A stretch of 64,000 bases of DNA, taken from Flaviflagellibacter rhizophilus (GTDB lineage: Bacteria; Pseudomonadota; Alphaproteobacteria; Rhizobiales; Methylopilaceae). The translations under genes were made by a program, and so were the position numbers. How positions within the stretch are numbered: the first letter of the stretch is position 1; each line of letters opens with the position of its first letter. The notes under the pieces were generated by a model. The model worked only from the letters and a program-made list of their open reading frames with translations. It was not told where the DNA came from and did no database searches. This document shows, in pieces, positions 44,488 to 53,451 of the stretch. Where the stretch lies: assembly GCF_033898525.1 (NCBI RefSeq), contig NZ_JAXAFJ010000012.1:27360-91359 (forward strand), in the 5' to 3' direction.

Positions 44488-46704
44488 TCAGTTCTCCGTC
44501 GCCACGCCCGCCATATAGGCCGGTAGCCAGCCCTCATGGGCGTTCCGCAATTCGTCCACGGATATGCGGTCGCCGCCCGGCAGCGTCAATTCGTGGCCGC
44601 CCGTGGTGCCGAGCCGCAGGACCGGAACACCGGTCTTCGCCGCCGCATCGAGCACGCCCGCCGCTTCGCTCTCGCGCACGGCCAGGATGTAGCGGCCCTG
44701 ATCCTCGCCGAACATGACGGCGTGCGCCGGCCCTTGCGGGAGGGTCTCGATGGTCGCGCCGACACCGCCGGCCATCGCCATCTCAGCGAGGGACACGGCC
44801 AGACCGCCGTCCTGGATGTCGTGCGAGGCAGACACGCGGCCATCGAGGATCAGGCCGCGCACGAAGTCGCCGTGGCGCTTCTCCACCGCAAGATCCACCG
44901 GAGGCGGCGCGCCGTCCTCGCGGTCATGCATCACGGATAGATAGGCCGAGCAGCCAAGCCAGCCGCCGGTGTCACCGATCAGGATCACGGCCTCGCCTGC
45001 TTCCCTGAAGGCGATGCCGACACTCTTCGTCACGTCGTCCAGAACGCCGACGCCACCGATTGTGGGGGTCGGCAGGATGCCGCGTCCCAGCGTCTCGTTG
45101 TAGAGAGAGACATTGCCCGACACGATCGGGAAGTCGAGTGCGATGCAGGCTTCCGAGATGCCCTTCAGGCAGCCGACGAACTGGCCCATGATCTCGGGCC
45201 GCTCGGGGTTGCCGAAGTTGAGGTTGTCGGTCAGCGCGCGCGGCAGGCCGCCCACGGCGCAGATATTGCGCCAGGCTTCCGCCACGGCCTGCTTGCCGCC
45301 CTCGTAGGGATCGGCCTCGCAATAACGGGGCGTGACATCGCAGGTCAGCGCCAGTCCCTTCGGGCCATCTTCCACGCGCACCACCGCGCTGTCGCCGCCG
45401 GGGCGCTGCACGGTATTGCCGAGAATGAGGTGGTCGTACTGCTCCCAAACCCAGCGCTTGGAGCACAGGTCAGGCGAGCCGATCATCTGCAGCAGGGCCG
45501 CACGCAGAGAGGCGGGAGCCGGCACGTCTTCAGCGCGGATCACAGGCCGCTTCGGCGTCTCGACATGCGGTCGGTCATACATCGGCGCTTCGTCGCCGAG
45601 TTCCTTGATCGGCAGGTCGGCCATCTCGGAGCCGCCGTGCTCGACACGGAAGCGCAGGTCGTCCGTGGTGTAGCCCACGATCGCGAAATCGAGGCCCCAC
45701 TTCGTGAAGATCGCCTGGGCGTCCTCCTCGCGCGAGGGGTCCAGCACCATGAGCATGCGCTCCTGGCTTTCGGACAGCATCATCTCGTAGGCGCTCATGC
45801 CGACTTCACGGATCGGCACGCTGTTGAGGTCGAGCCGCACGCCGAGATCGCCCTTGGCGCCCATCTCCACCGCCGAGCAGGTCAGGCCGGCCGCGCCCAT
45901 GTCCTGGATGGCGATGACGGAGCCCGAGGCCATCAGTTCGAGGCAGGCTTCCAGCAGCAGCTTCTCGGCGAAGGGATCGCCCACCTGCACGGTGGGGCGC
46001 TTCTCCTCGGAGCCCTCGTCGAACTCGGCGGAGGCCATGGTGGCGCCATGGATGCCGTCGCGTCCGGTCTTGGAGCCCAGATAGACGATCGGGTTTCCGA
46101 CGCCGGTGGCCGCCGCGTAGAAGATCTGGTCGGTGCGGCAGATGCCCACGGCCATGGCGTTGACGAGGATGTTGCCGTCGTAACGCGTGTGGAAGCGGGT
46201 TTGGCCGCCCACCGTGGGAACGCCGAAGGCATTGCCGTAATGGCCGATGCCGGCCACCACGCCGGACACGAGGTGGCGCGTGCGCGGATGGTCCGGCGAG
46301 CCGAAGCTCAGCGCGTTGAGCGCCGCGATGGGCCGCGCGCCCATGGTGAACACGTCGCGCAGGATGCCGCCGCAGCCGGTCGCCGCGCCCTGATAGGGCT
46401 CGATGAAGCTGGGATGGTTGTGGCTTTCCATCTTGAAAACCACGGCGATGCCGTCACCGATATCGATGATGCCGGCATTCTCGCCCGGTCCCTGGATCAC
46501 CCACGGAGCGGAGGTCGGCAGGCCCTTCAGGTGGATGCGCGAGCTCTTGTACGAGCAGTGCTCATTCCACATCGCGGAAAAGATGCCAAGCTCAGTCAGC
46601 GAGGGCTCGCGGCCGATGAGGTCGAGGATGCGCTGGTACTCGTCCGGCTTCAGGCCGTGCTGGGCCACGAGTTCGGGCGTGATCTGGGGCTGGGACGTCG
46701 CCAC
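44488..46704 (-). CDS. purL: Phosphoribosylformylglycinamidine synthase subunit PurL
   Basis: 738 aa, the small-type PurL that works with separate PurS and PurQ. Opening blocks are GLKPDEYQRI, MWNEHCSYKSS and HNHPSFIEPYQGAATGCGGILRD, with FDEGSEEKRPTVQVGDPF in the middle. It uses ammonia delivered by PurQ to convert FGAR to FGAM in purine synthesis. It lies in the order purC-purS-purQ-purL. Confidence 0.97.
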   Translation of the reverse strand: MATSQPQITPELVAQHGLKPDEYQRILDLIGREPSLTELGIFSAMWNEHCSYKSSRIHLKGLPTSAPWVIQGPGENAGIIDIGDGIAVVFKMESHNHPSFIEPYQGAATGCGGILRDVFTMGARPIAALNALSFGSPDHPRTRHLVSGVVAGIGHYGNAFGVPTVGGQTRFHTRYDGNILVNAMAVGICRTDQIFYAAATGVGNPIVYLGSKTGRDGIHGATMASAEFDEGSEEKRPTVQVGDPFAEKLLLEACLELMASGSVIAIQDMGAAGLTCSAVEMGAKGDLGVRLDLNSVPIREVGMSAYEMMLSESQERMLMVLDPSREEDAQAIFTKWGLDFAIVGYTTDDLRFRVEHGGSEMADLPIKELGDEAPMYDRPHVETPKRPVIRAEDVPAPASLRAALLQMIGSPDLCSKRWVWEQYDHLILGNTVQRPGGDSAVVRVEDGPKGLALTCDVTPRYCEADPYEGGKQAVAEAWRNICAVGGLPRALTDNLNFGNPERPEIMGQFVGCLKGISEACIALDFPIVSGNVSLYNETLGRGILPTPTIGGVGVLDDVTKSVGIAFREAGEAVILIGDTGGWLGCSAYLSVMHDREDGAPPPVDLAVEKRHGDFVRGLILDGRVSASHDIQDGGLAVSLAEMAMAGGVGATIETLPQGPAHAVMFGEDQGRYILAVRESEAAGVLDAAAKTGVPVLRLGTTGGHELTLPGGDRISVDELRNAHEGWLPAYMAGVATEN

Positions 46705-46773
46705 GGCGCTAACCTGCCTGCGTTCGGGAACTGGAAGAGCAGCCGGACCTCACGCCCGGCCGCATGAAGATGC

Positions 46774-47463
46774 TCAGGCCGCGGCCTTGGCGAGGCTGGC
46801 GAACAGCCCGGCGCCATCGGTGCCGCCGACGAGCGGATCGATGAAGTTCTCGGGGTGCGGCATCAGGCCCAGCACGTTGAAGCGCTCGGAATAGATGCCG
46901 GCGATGCAGTTCACCGAGCCGTTCGGGCTGGCCTGCCCCACATTGCCTTCGGCATCGCAGTAGCGGAACGCCACGCGGCCATCGCCCTCGATGCGCTCCA
47001 GCGTCTCGACGTCGGCGAGATAATTGCCGTCGCCATGAGCCACCGCGACCTCGATCACCTGCCCGTCCGTGTAGCCATTGGTGAACGGCGTACCCGCACG
47101 CTCCACCTTCAGGTGCTGCATGCGGCAGACGAATTTAAGGTGGTTGTTGCGGAGCAGCGCGCCGGGCAGAAGCCCTGACTCCACAAGGATCTGGAAGCCG
47201 TTGCAGATGCCGAGAACGAGGCCGCCGCGTTCCGCGTGCGCCCTAACGGCGTCCATCACCGGCGAGCGTGCCGCGATGGCACCGCAGCGCAGGTAGTCGC
47301 CATAGGAGAAGCCGCCGGGCAGCACCACGACGTCCGTGCCGGCGGGAAGCGAGGTCTCGCCATGCCACACGATGGAGGCGTCCTGCCCGCTGGCGTGCTT
47401 CAGGGCACGGGCGGCATCGCGCTCGCGGTTCGAGCCCGGGAAGAGGATGACGGAGGCTTTCAC
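46774..47463 (-). CDS. purQ: FGAM synthase glutaminase subunit PurQ
   Basis: 229 aa from GTG 47463, which overlaps the purS stop by 4 bp (GTGA). Class I glutamine amidotransferase: VVLPGGFSYGDYLRCGAIA, nucleophile Cys in LVLGICNGFQIL, and the His/Glu in LGLMPHPENFID. It supplies ammonia to PurL. Confidence 0.97.
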   Translation of the reverse strand: MKASVILFPGSNRERDAARALKHASGQDASIVWHGETSLPAGTDVVVLPGGFSYGDYLRCGAIAARSPVMDAVRAHAERGGLVLGICNGFQILVESGLLPGALLRNNHLKFVCRMQHLKVERAGTPFTNGYTDGQVIEVAVAHGDGNYLADVETLERIEGDGRVAFRYCDAEGNVGQASPNGSVNCIAGIYSERFNVLGLMPHPENFIDPLVGGTDGAGLFASLAKAAA

Positions 47464-47702
47464 CCCGCGATCTCCACCCGGTAGCTTTCGATGACCGTGT
47501 TCGCGAGCAGCTTCTCGCACATGGCCTTGATGTCGGCCTCGGCCTTGGCGCGGTCATCACCGGCCACTTCGAGGTCGAACACCTTGCCCTGGCGCACATT
47601 CGAGACGCCGTCGAAGCCGAGCGACTTCAGCGAACCCTCGATGGCCTTGCCCTGCGGATCGAGCACGCTGGTCTTCAGCGTGACAGTGACGCGCGCCTTC
47701 AT
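47460..47702 (-). CDS. purS: FGAM synthase subunit PurS
   Basis: 80 aa, typical length: KARVTVTLKTSVLDPQGKAIEGSLKSLGF with FDLEVAGDDRAKAEADIKAMCEKLLANTVIESY. PurS bridges PurL and PurQ in the three-part FGAM synthase. It begins 2 bp after purC. Confidence 0.96.
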   Translation of the reverse strand: MKARVTVTLKTSVLDPQGKAIEGSLKSLGFDGVSNVRQGKVFDLEVAGDDRAKAEADIKAMCEKLLANTVIESYRVEIAG

Positions 47703-47704
47703 GC

Positions 47705-48481
47705 TCAGCCCTTCACAAGTGTCGGGCCGGGCTTGGCCACCGGGTTGTCGCTTTCCGTGAGGATGCCGAGACGCTTGGCGACTTCGCTGTAGGCCTCGAC
47801 CAGACCGCCGAGGTCACGCCGGAAGCGGTCCTTGTCCATCTTGTCGTTGGTCTTCATGTCCCACAGGCGGCACGAATCGGGGCTGATCTCGTCGGCGACG
47901 ACGATCCGCACCATGTCGTTCTCCCACAGGCGGCCGCATTCCATCTTGAAGTCGACGAGGCGGATGCCCGCGCCAAGGAAGAGGCCGGAGAGGAAGTCGT
48001 TGACGCGGATGGCGAGCGACATGATGTCGTCGATCTCCTGCGGAGCGGCCCAGCCGAATGCCGTGATGTGCTCTTCCGAGACCATCGGGTCGTTCAGGGC
48101 GTCGTTCTTGTAGTAGAACTCGATGATCGAGCGCGGCAGCTGGGTGCCTTCCTCGATGCCGAGGCGCGTGGCCAGCGAACCGGCGGCGACATTGCGCACC
48201 ACCACTTCGAGCGGGATGATCTCGACTTCGCGGATCAGCTGCTCGCGCATGTTCAGCCGACGGATGAAATGCGTCGGCACGCCGATGTCGTTCAGATTCG
48301 TGAAGATGTATTCCGAGATCCGGTTGTTCAGGACGCCTTTGCCGTCGATCACCTCATGCTTCTTGGCATTGAAGGCGGTGGCATCGTCCTTGAAGTGCTG
48401 GACGAGGGTTCCTGGCTCGGGACCCTCATAGAGGATCTTCGCCTTGCCCTCATAGATCCGGCGGCGGCGGTTCATCGGCAT
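47705..48481 (-). CDS. purC: SAICAR synthetase PurC
   Basis: 258 aa. Blocks IYEGKAKILYEG, KDDATAFNAKKHEVIDGKG, PLEVVVRNVAAGSL, LVDFKMECGR and DEISPDSCRLWD are canonical. It ligates aspartate to CAIR. It leads the purC-purS-purQ-purL-bolA-grxD run. The ribosome-binding site is weak; ATG 48475 is an alternative start. Confidence 0.97.
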   Translation of the reverse strand: MPMNRRRRIYEGKAKILYEGPEPGTLVQHFKDDATAFNAKKHEVIDGKGVLNNRISEYIFTNLNDIGVPTHFIRRLNMREQLIREVEIIPLEVVVRNVAAGSLATRLGIEEGTQLPRSIIEFYYKNDALNDPMVSEEHITAFGWAAPQEIDDIMSLAIRVNDFLSGLFLGAGIRLVDFKMECGRLWENDMVRIVVADEISPDSCRLWDMKTNDKMDKDRFRRDLGGLVEAYSEVAKRLGILTESDNPVAKPGPTLVKG

Positions 48482-48692
48482 CTACCGTTTGGATGGAGTA
48501 CAAATCGCCGCTTCCCTGAAGAAACGACGGCGCAGCCGGCTCGAAACCGGAAATTTCGGCCTCGCGCCACGCTGCGTGACGGCAAACTATCCGATCACGT
48601 GCCCGGTTACAACGCGCGCGACATGCGGCGTTGCCATGGCGGGGCTGCGGCCTTAGCTCAGAATGGTACCGTTCAGGCGAGGAGAACCAGCT

Positions 48693-49013
48693 ATGACGAC
48701 CTTCGACAAACGCAAAGACGCTTTCGAGGCGAAGTACGCGCTCGACGAGGAGCATCGCTTCCTGGCCTATGCCCGCCGCAACAGGGCGCTGGGCCTGTGG
48801 GCCGCGTCGAAGCTGGGAAAGACGGGCGCCGACGCGGACGACTACGCGAAAGACGTGGTCAACTCGGATCTTATCGAAGCAGGCGAGGAGGATGTGTTCC
48901 GCAAGGTGTTCGGGGACCTTCAGAGCGCGGGCTGCGATGTCTCCGAAGACGACGTGCGGGATGCCATGCTGTCCCACCTCGACGCCGCGATGGCCGAGAT
49001 CAGGAAGCGATAA
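48693..49013 (+). CDS. DUF1476 protein, F1-ATPase zeta (inhibitor) subunit
   Basis: 106 aa, normal for the family. MTTFDKRKDAFEAKYALDEEHRFLAYARRN at the N-terminus is the conserved inhibitory region, followed by GLWAAS.LGKTGADADDYAKDVV. In Paracoccus the zeta subunit inhibits reverse rotation and ATP hydrolysis by F1FO-ATPase. ATG 48693 follows GAGGAGA (48679-48685). It is not linked to the atp operon here. Confidence 0.9.
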   Translation: MTTFDKRKDAFEAKYALDEEHRFLAYARRNRALGLWAASKLGKTGADADDYAKDVVNSDLIEAGEEDVFRKVFGDLQSAGCDVSEDDVRDAMLSHLDAAMAEIRKR

Positions 49014-49150
49014 AGGAACGACGACAATCGCGGGCTTCGGAACCGCGCCTGTCATCGAACGTTTGTTCTTCGAGGAAGCGCGCGCCCCCAGGCGGCCGCT
49101 CCGTTTGATAGAGCGGCTGTCCCTCGGGGCGGCCCTTCGGAGGATTGAAC

Positions 49151-50002
49151 ATGAACAAGATGAAATACGCGCTGAGCGCGGCGGCGCTTCTGCTGGCTTC
49201 CGCCGGCGTAGCCGCCGCTTATCCGGCCACGGTGACCACCAGCCTCAATGTTCGTTCCGGCCCCGGCACCGGATACAGTGTCGTGGACACGCTCCAGCCG
49301 GGTGAAACCGTCGAGGTGACCCAGACCAGCGGCAGCTGGGCTGAGATCGCCGGCATCGGCTGGGCCAGCGCCAGTTACCTGGAAGCCGGCGGCCGCTCGG
49401 CACCCCAGCGTGTCGTCGTCGAAAGCTACCCGTCCTATTACGGCGATCCGCTGTTCTATTACGGCAGTGACCCGTATTTCTGGGACGATTCCGGCTACTA
49501 CTACACGTGGCGCAGCGGGCGTCGTCACCGCGTGAGCTGGGACTGGTTCCACAACCATCGCGACTTCCGCTGGACGGACCGTCGCCACCAGGCGCGCTTC
49601 GAGGACCGTTACCGCCGCTATGATCGCGACGGCGGCCGGCGTGGTGGACGCGGCGACCGTGATGGCCGTCCTGACTTCGCGGATCGTGGTCCCAGCCGTG
49701 GTGATGGCGGTGGTGATCGCCCCCGCTTCGAGGGACGTGATCGCGGCAGCTCCAGCGAGCACGCGGCCGATCTTCAGCAGCGCATCGACCGTGTAGAAAG
49801 CGGACGTCAGCTTTCCGAAGGACGCGCCAGCTTCCGTGATGGAGGCGAGCGTGGCGGTCGCGACGGCGGCGGACGTGGATATGGCGGCGGACGTGGCGAC
49901 GGCGGCGGCATGAGCCGTGGCGGCGGTGACGGCGGCGGACGCGGCGGCGATATGGGCCGCGGCGGCGGCGGCGGTGGTGGCGAAGTCTTCCGGCCCCGCT
50001 AA
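49151..50002 (+). CDS. Secreted SH3b-domain protein with RG/GG-rich tail
   Basis: 283 aa. Start ATG 49151 has GGAGGA 7 nt upstream. A signal peptide (YALSAAALLLASAGVAAA) is followed by an SH3b domain (about 25-80: LNVRSGPGTGYSVVDTLQPGETVEV...WAEI). Then comes a Tyr/Trp-rich stretch (DPLFYYGSDPYFWDD) and about 130 residues dominated by Arg, Gly and Asp, ending in near-pure RGG/GGG repeats. SH3b domains bind cell-wall peptides. The polycationic low-complexity tail is unusual for an exported protein; its function is unknown. Confidence 0.8.
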   Translation: MNKMKYALSAAALLLASAGVAAAYPATVTTSLNVRSGPGTGYSVVDTLQPGETVEVTQTSGSWAEIAGIGWASASYLEAGGRSAPQRVVVESYPSYYGDPLFYYGSDPYFWDDSGYYYTWRSGRRHRVSWDWFHNHRDFRWTDRRHQARFEDRYRRYDRDGGRRGGRGDRDGRPDFADRGPSRGDGGGDRPRFEGRDRGSSSEHAADLQQRIDRVESGRQLSEGRASFRDGGERGGRDGGGRGYGGGRGDGGGMSRGGGDGGGRGGDMGRGGGGGGGEVFRPR

Positions 50003-50025
50003 ACCCCAACCGGCATGAACTGGAG

Positions 50026-50050
50026 ACGCCCGCCTTTCGGCGGGCGTTTT
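50026..50050 (+). terminator. Intrinsic terminator after SH3b gene
   Basis: ACGCCCGCC (50026-50034), loop TTTC, GGCGGGCGT (50039-50047), then TTT. It has a strong 9-bp stem 23 bp after the stop codon and no T-run on the minus strand. Confidence 0.88.
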
Positions 50051-50060
50051 CTTTGTGGGA

Positions 50061-51368
50061 TCAGGACCTTCCGAACACTCGCTGGAAAATCGTGTCCACG
50101 TGCTTGAAGTGGTAGGTGAGGTCGAACAGCGCGGCCAGTTCCTCGCCGCTCAGGAAGCCCCCTACTTCTGCATCGTCCTGCAACAGGGTGAGGAAGTCGC
50201 CCTCGCCGCGCCATACAGGCATCGCATTGCGCTGCACCAGCCGGTAGGCGTCCTCGCGGCTGGCACCCTTCTGCGTCAGCGCCAGCAAGACGCGCTGGGA
50301 GTGAACGAGCCCGCCCAGCAGGTCCAGATTTCCCTGCATCCGCTCCGGATAGACGACGAGGTTCTCCACCACGCCGGCCAGGCGCGACAGGGCGAAATCA
50401 AGCGTCACGGTCGCGTCGGGACCGATCATCCGCTCCACGGAGGAGTGCGAGATGTCCCGCTCGTGCCACAGCGCAACGTTCTCCATGGCCGGCATGGCAT
50501 AGGAGCGCACCATGCGCGCGAGGCCGGTCAGGTTCTCCGTCAGCACCGGATTGCGCTTGTGGGGCATGGCCGAAGAGCCCTTCTGCCCCGGCGAGAAATA
50601 CTCCTCAGCCTCGAGCACCTCGGTCCTCTGCATGTGGCGGACTTCGAGCGCCAGACGCTCCACCGAGGACGCCACCACGCCCAGCATGGCGAAATACGCG
50701 GCATGACGGTCGCGCGGGATGACCTGCGTGGAAACGGGCTCGACTTCAAGGCCGAGTTTGGCCGCGACATGCTCTTCCACGCGCGGATCGATATTGGCAA
50801 AGGTGCCGACGGCCCCTGAGATCGCGCAGGTGGCCACTTCCGTGCGGGCCTGCACGAGGCGCGCGCGGCAACGGCGGAACTCGGCGAAGAAGCCTGCGAG
50901 CTTGAGACCGAAGGTGATGGGTTCGGCGTGGATGCCGTGGGAGCGCCCGATCGCCGGCGTCATCTTGTGCTCGAAGGCGCGCTTTTCCAGCGCCGCCAGC
51001 ACACGGTCGACATCGGCGATCAGGATGTCGGCGGCGCGCACCAGCTGCACGGAGAAGCAGGTGTCCAGCACGTCGGACGAGGTCATGCCCTGATGCACGA
51101 AGCGCGCGTCCTCACCTACGAATTCCGCAAGGTGCGTCAGGAAGGCAATGACGTCGTGCTTGGTCTCGCGCTCGATCTCGCCGATGCGGGCGATGTCGAA
51201 CTCGGCTTCACCACCCCGAGCCCAAATGGTCTCGGCTGCGCTCTTCGGGATCACGCCGATCTCGGCCAGCGCGTCGGCTGCATGGGCCTCGATCTCGAAC
51301 CAGATGCGGAAGCGGGTCTCGGGCGACCAGATGGCCACCATTTCAGGGCGGGAATAGCGGGGTATCAT
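50061..51368 (-). CDS. purB: Adenylosuccinate lyase
   Basis: 435 aa. Fumarase/aspartase superfamily lyase that acts twice in purine synthesis. The signature loop GSSAMPHKRNPVLTENLTGLAR contains the catalytic Ser. The TSSDVLDTC and GRSHGIHAEPITFG blocks are canonical. It lies 41 bp downstream of rpe on the same strand. Confidence 0.97.
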   Translation of the reverse strand: MIPRYSRPEMVAIWSPETRFRIWFEIEAHAADALAEIGVIPKSAAETIWARGGEAEFDIARIGEIERETKHDVIAFLTHLAEFVGEDARFVHQGMTSSDVLDTCFSVQLVRAADILIADVDRVLAALEKRAFEHKMTPAIGRSHGIHAEPITFGLKLAGFFAEFRRCRARLVQARTEVATCAISGAVGTFANIDPRVEEHVAAKLGLEVEPVSTQVIPRDRHAAYFAMLGVVASSVERLALEVRHMQRTEVLEAEEYFSPGQKGSSAMPHKRNPVLTENLTGLARMVRSYAMPAMENVALWHERDISHSSVERMIGPDATVTLDFALSRLAGVVENLVVYPERMQGNLDLLGGLVHSQRVLLALTQKGASREDAYRLVQRNAMPVWRGEGDFLTLLQDDAEVGGFLSGEELAALFDLTYHFKHVDTIFQRVFGRS

Positions 51369-51409
51369 GTCTTCAACCTCGTGCGTGCGCGGAGACGTAT
51401 GGCTCGGCG

Positions 51410-52084
51410 CTAGACGGCGATGCTCGTTGCCGCGGTGCGGATGTTCCTGATCTTCTCGTCGTAACCGGTGCCGCCGGAGAACACGGCCGAGCCGGCCACC
51501 AGCACGGTGGCTCCGGCCTCGACGCAGGCGCGCGCGGTGTCCATCGTCACGCCACCGTCGATGATGATCTCGATCTTGCGGGGACGGTGCCGGACCAGTT
51601 CCGCGATCTCGGCGATCTTCGGCAATGTCGCCGCAATGAAGCTCTGCCCGCCGAAGCCGGGATTGACAGTCATCACGAGGATTTCGTCGACCTCATCGAG
51701 CACATGCGCGATGGCGGAAACCGGGGTTGCAGGATTGATGGCCGCGCCCGACCGTTTGCCAAGTGAGCGGATGGTCTGGAGCGAGCGGTGCAGGTGAGGC
51801 CCCGCCTCGGCGTGCACGGCAATGTGGTCGGCGCCGGCGTCCGCGAAGGCCGCGAGATACGGGTCTGCCGGTTCGATCATCAGGTGAACGTCCAGCGGCT
51901 TTTGCGTGTGGCGGCGCACGGCGCGAACCACTTCAGGACCGAACGAGATGTTGGGCACGAAATGCCCATCCATCACATCAACATGGATCCAGTCGGCGCC
52001 CGCCGCGTCGATGGCCCGGACTTCTTCGCCGAAGCGGGCGAAGTCGGCAGCCAGGATGGAAGGTGCGATGAGGATATCGGACAT
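51410..52084 (-). CDS. rpe: Ribulose-phosphate 3-epimerase
   Basis: 224 aa TIM barrel. Metal and catalytic residues lie in PSILAADFARFG, WIHVDVMDGHFVPNISFGP, VHLMIEPADPY, VNPGFGGQSFI and IIIDGGVTMDTA. It interconverts ribulose-5-P and xylulose-5-P in the pentose phosphate or Calvin pathways. It is probably co-transcribed with purB. Confidence 0.97.
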   Translation of the reverse strand: MSDILIAPSILAADFARFGEEVRAIDAAGADWIHVDVMDGHFVPNISFGPEVVRAVRRHTQKPLDVHLMIEPADPYLAAFADAGADHIAVHAEAGPHLHRSLQTIRSLGKRSGAAINPATPVSAIAHVLDEVDEILVMTVNPGFGGQSFIAATLPKIAEIAELVRHRPRKIEIIIDGGVTMDTARACVEAGATVLVAGSAVFSGGTGYDEKIRNIRTAATSIAV

Positions 52085-52467
52085 GGTGCGCGCTTAACAT
52101 GCGAGGAACGGCGAGTCACCCGCTGCCGGGACTGACGGTTTCCCCGCCGGCTGTCGCGCCATGTCGAGAGCGGCCTCCTGAACTGATCCAGCCGCAGGAC
52201 AGCGGCAGATTAGAATATTTCCAATCTGGCCCCGTGAGGGTCTTCGACCGTCGCTACTACTGGCTCGCGAAGAAGCTATGGCAGGGGCGTGGCAGGCAAA
52301 AGTTGAGAGTCGGCGGGCACAGAGCGCCGGTCGGCGGTGTCCCAGTTCTGCACGGCGGCATCTTCCCGGTATGTGTAATGCCAGCGCGTCTCACAAGGCG
52401 ACATGGCACCGGAGCCCTCCGCATGATTTGAATTCATAATTCAGTTCGCGAGACTCGGAGGATCTTC
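52085..52467. other. Intergenic region between rpe and the dehydrogenase gene
   Basis: 383 bp between divergent genes; no gene seen. It must hold both promoters. The only clear element is the palindrome at 52429-52443 close to the rightward gene. Confidence 0.5.
52429..52443. promoter_or_regulatory. Palindrome upstream of the lactate/malate dehydrogenase gene
   Basis: Perfect inverted repeat TGAATT-CAT-AATTCA, 24 bp before the gene's start, in an AT-rich patch of otherwise GC-rich DNA. The size and symmetry suit a dimeric repressor such as a GntR or MarR protein; the regulator is unknown. Confidence 0.5.
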
Positions 52468-53451
52468 ATGAAAGTCGGCATCGTAGGGATCGGGGCGGTC
52501 GGAACAGCCACGGCTATGGCACTGGCCATGCGCGCCAGCGCCCATGAGATCATTCTTATCGACACCAACACCCACCGCACGGCCGGAGTCGCCGCCGACA
52601 TGCTCTACGGCCTGCCCATGGTCTCCGCCACGTCGGTCCGAAGCGGCAGCTATGCGGATCTCGAAGGCGCACAACTCGTCATCATCGCGGCCGGCATCAA
52701 CGAAAAGGCCGGCGGCGCGACGGACCGCAGCGATCCCCTCGGGCGCCTCCGTCTTCTCGAGACCAACGCCTCCATCATCGCGGACATCGTCCCCCGGATC
52801 GTGGCCGTGGCCGGCGATTGCCCGATCATGATCGCCAGCAATCCACCCGAGCCGCTGGCGGAAATCGCCCGCGTGGCAGCCGGGCATCCAAATGTGTTCA
52901 GCACCAGCACGGCGCTCGACACGCTGCGGTTCCGCGTGCAGCTCGCGCGGCGGTTCGGCGTCCGCGCCAAGGATGTCAGCGCCTATGTGGTGGGCGAGCA
53001 CGGTACCAACAGCGTATTCCTGTGGTCCTCGGCCGAGATCGGCGGCCGGCCGGTCTACGATATGGCGCGCGAGCGCGGCATGGAGGCCGGTGAATTCCGG
53101 CGCGGCATCGAGGAGGATGTGCGCTACGCCAATATCGAGATCATCCAGGGCATCGGTGCCAGCCAGTATGGCATCGGCATGGTCGCGGCCCGCCTGGCGG
53201 AGATGGTGCTGCGCGACGAACATGCCGTCGTCGCCGTCGGCTCGCATTCCGCCGAGCACGGCACCACCCTCTCCTTCCCCAGCATCGTGGGTTACGGCGG
53301 CGTGGTGGAGGTGCTGCGCCCGGCAATGTCGGACGAGGAGCGCGCGCTGCTGCACGCCTGTGCGGACCGCCTGAAGCAGGTCACGGGGCCTTATCTGGAG
53401 AAGTTGCGGTCTCGTGAGGAGCGCCGGCCTGCCCTTCAGCCGGCGTCGTGA
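52468..53451 (+). CDS. Lactate/malate dehydrogenase family protein with enlarged substrate loop
   Basis: 327 aa. The Rossmann motif is GIVGIGAVGTATA (4-16). Catalytic residues are kept: Asp/Arg in STALDTLRFRVQLA and His in VVGEHGTNSV. The substrate-discriminating position is Glu (AGINEKAGG) where LDH has Gln and MDH has Arg. The mobile loop before RLRLLETN is about eight residues longer than usual. It is therefore a 2-hydroxyacid dehydrogenase whose substrate should not be assumed to be lactate. GGAGGATC precedes the ATG. Its 3' end overlaps trmJ by 71 bp. Confidence 0.8.
   Translation: MKVGIVGIGAVGTATAMALAMRASAHEIILIDTNTHRTAGVAADMLYGLPMVSATSVRSGSYADLEGAQLVIIAAGINEKAGGATDRSDPLGRLRLLETNASIIADIVPRIVAVAGDCPIMIASNPPEPLAEIARVAAGHPNVFSTSTALDTLRFRVQLARRFGVRAKDVSAYVVGEHGTNSVFLWSSAEIGGRPVYDMARERGMEAGEFRRGIEEDVRYANIEIIQGIGASQYGIGMVAARLAEMVLRDEHAVVAVGSHSAEHGTTLSFPSIVGYGGVVEVLRPAMSDEERALLHACADRLKQVTGPYLEKLRSREERRPALQPAS

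Noticed and set aside
48648..48690. tRNA-like D-arm sequence (TTAGCTCAG..TGGTA) upstream of the DUF1476 gene
   Set aside because: No anticodon arm, T arm or matching acceptor stem follows; it overlaps the ribosome-binding region of the next gene and is a chance match.
49900..50000. Short tandem GGCGGC-type repeats at the end of the SH3b gene as a CRISPR or VNTR
   Set aside because: They encode the Gly-rich tail in frame, have no spacers and vary in unit; they are coding low complexity.
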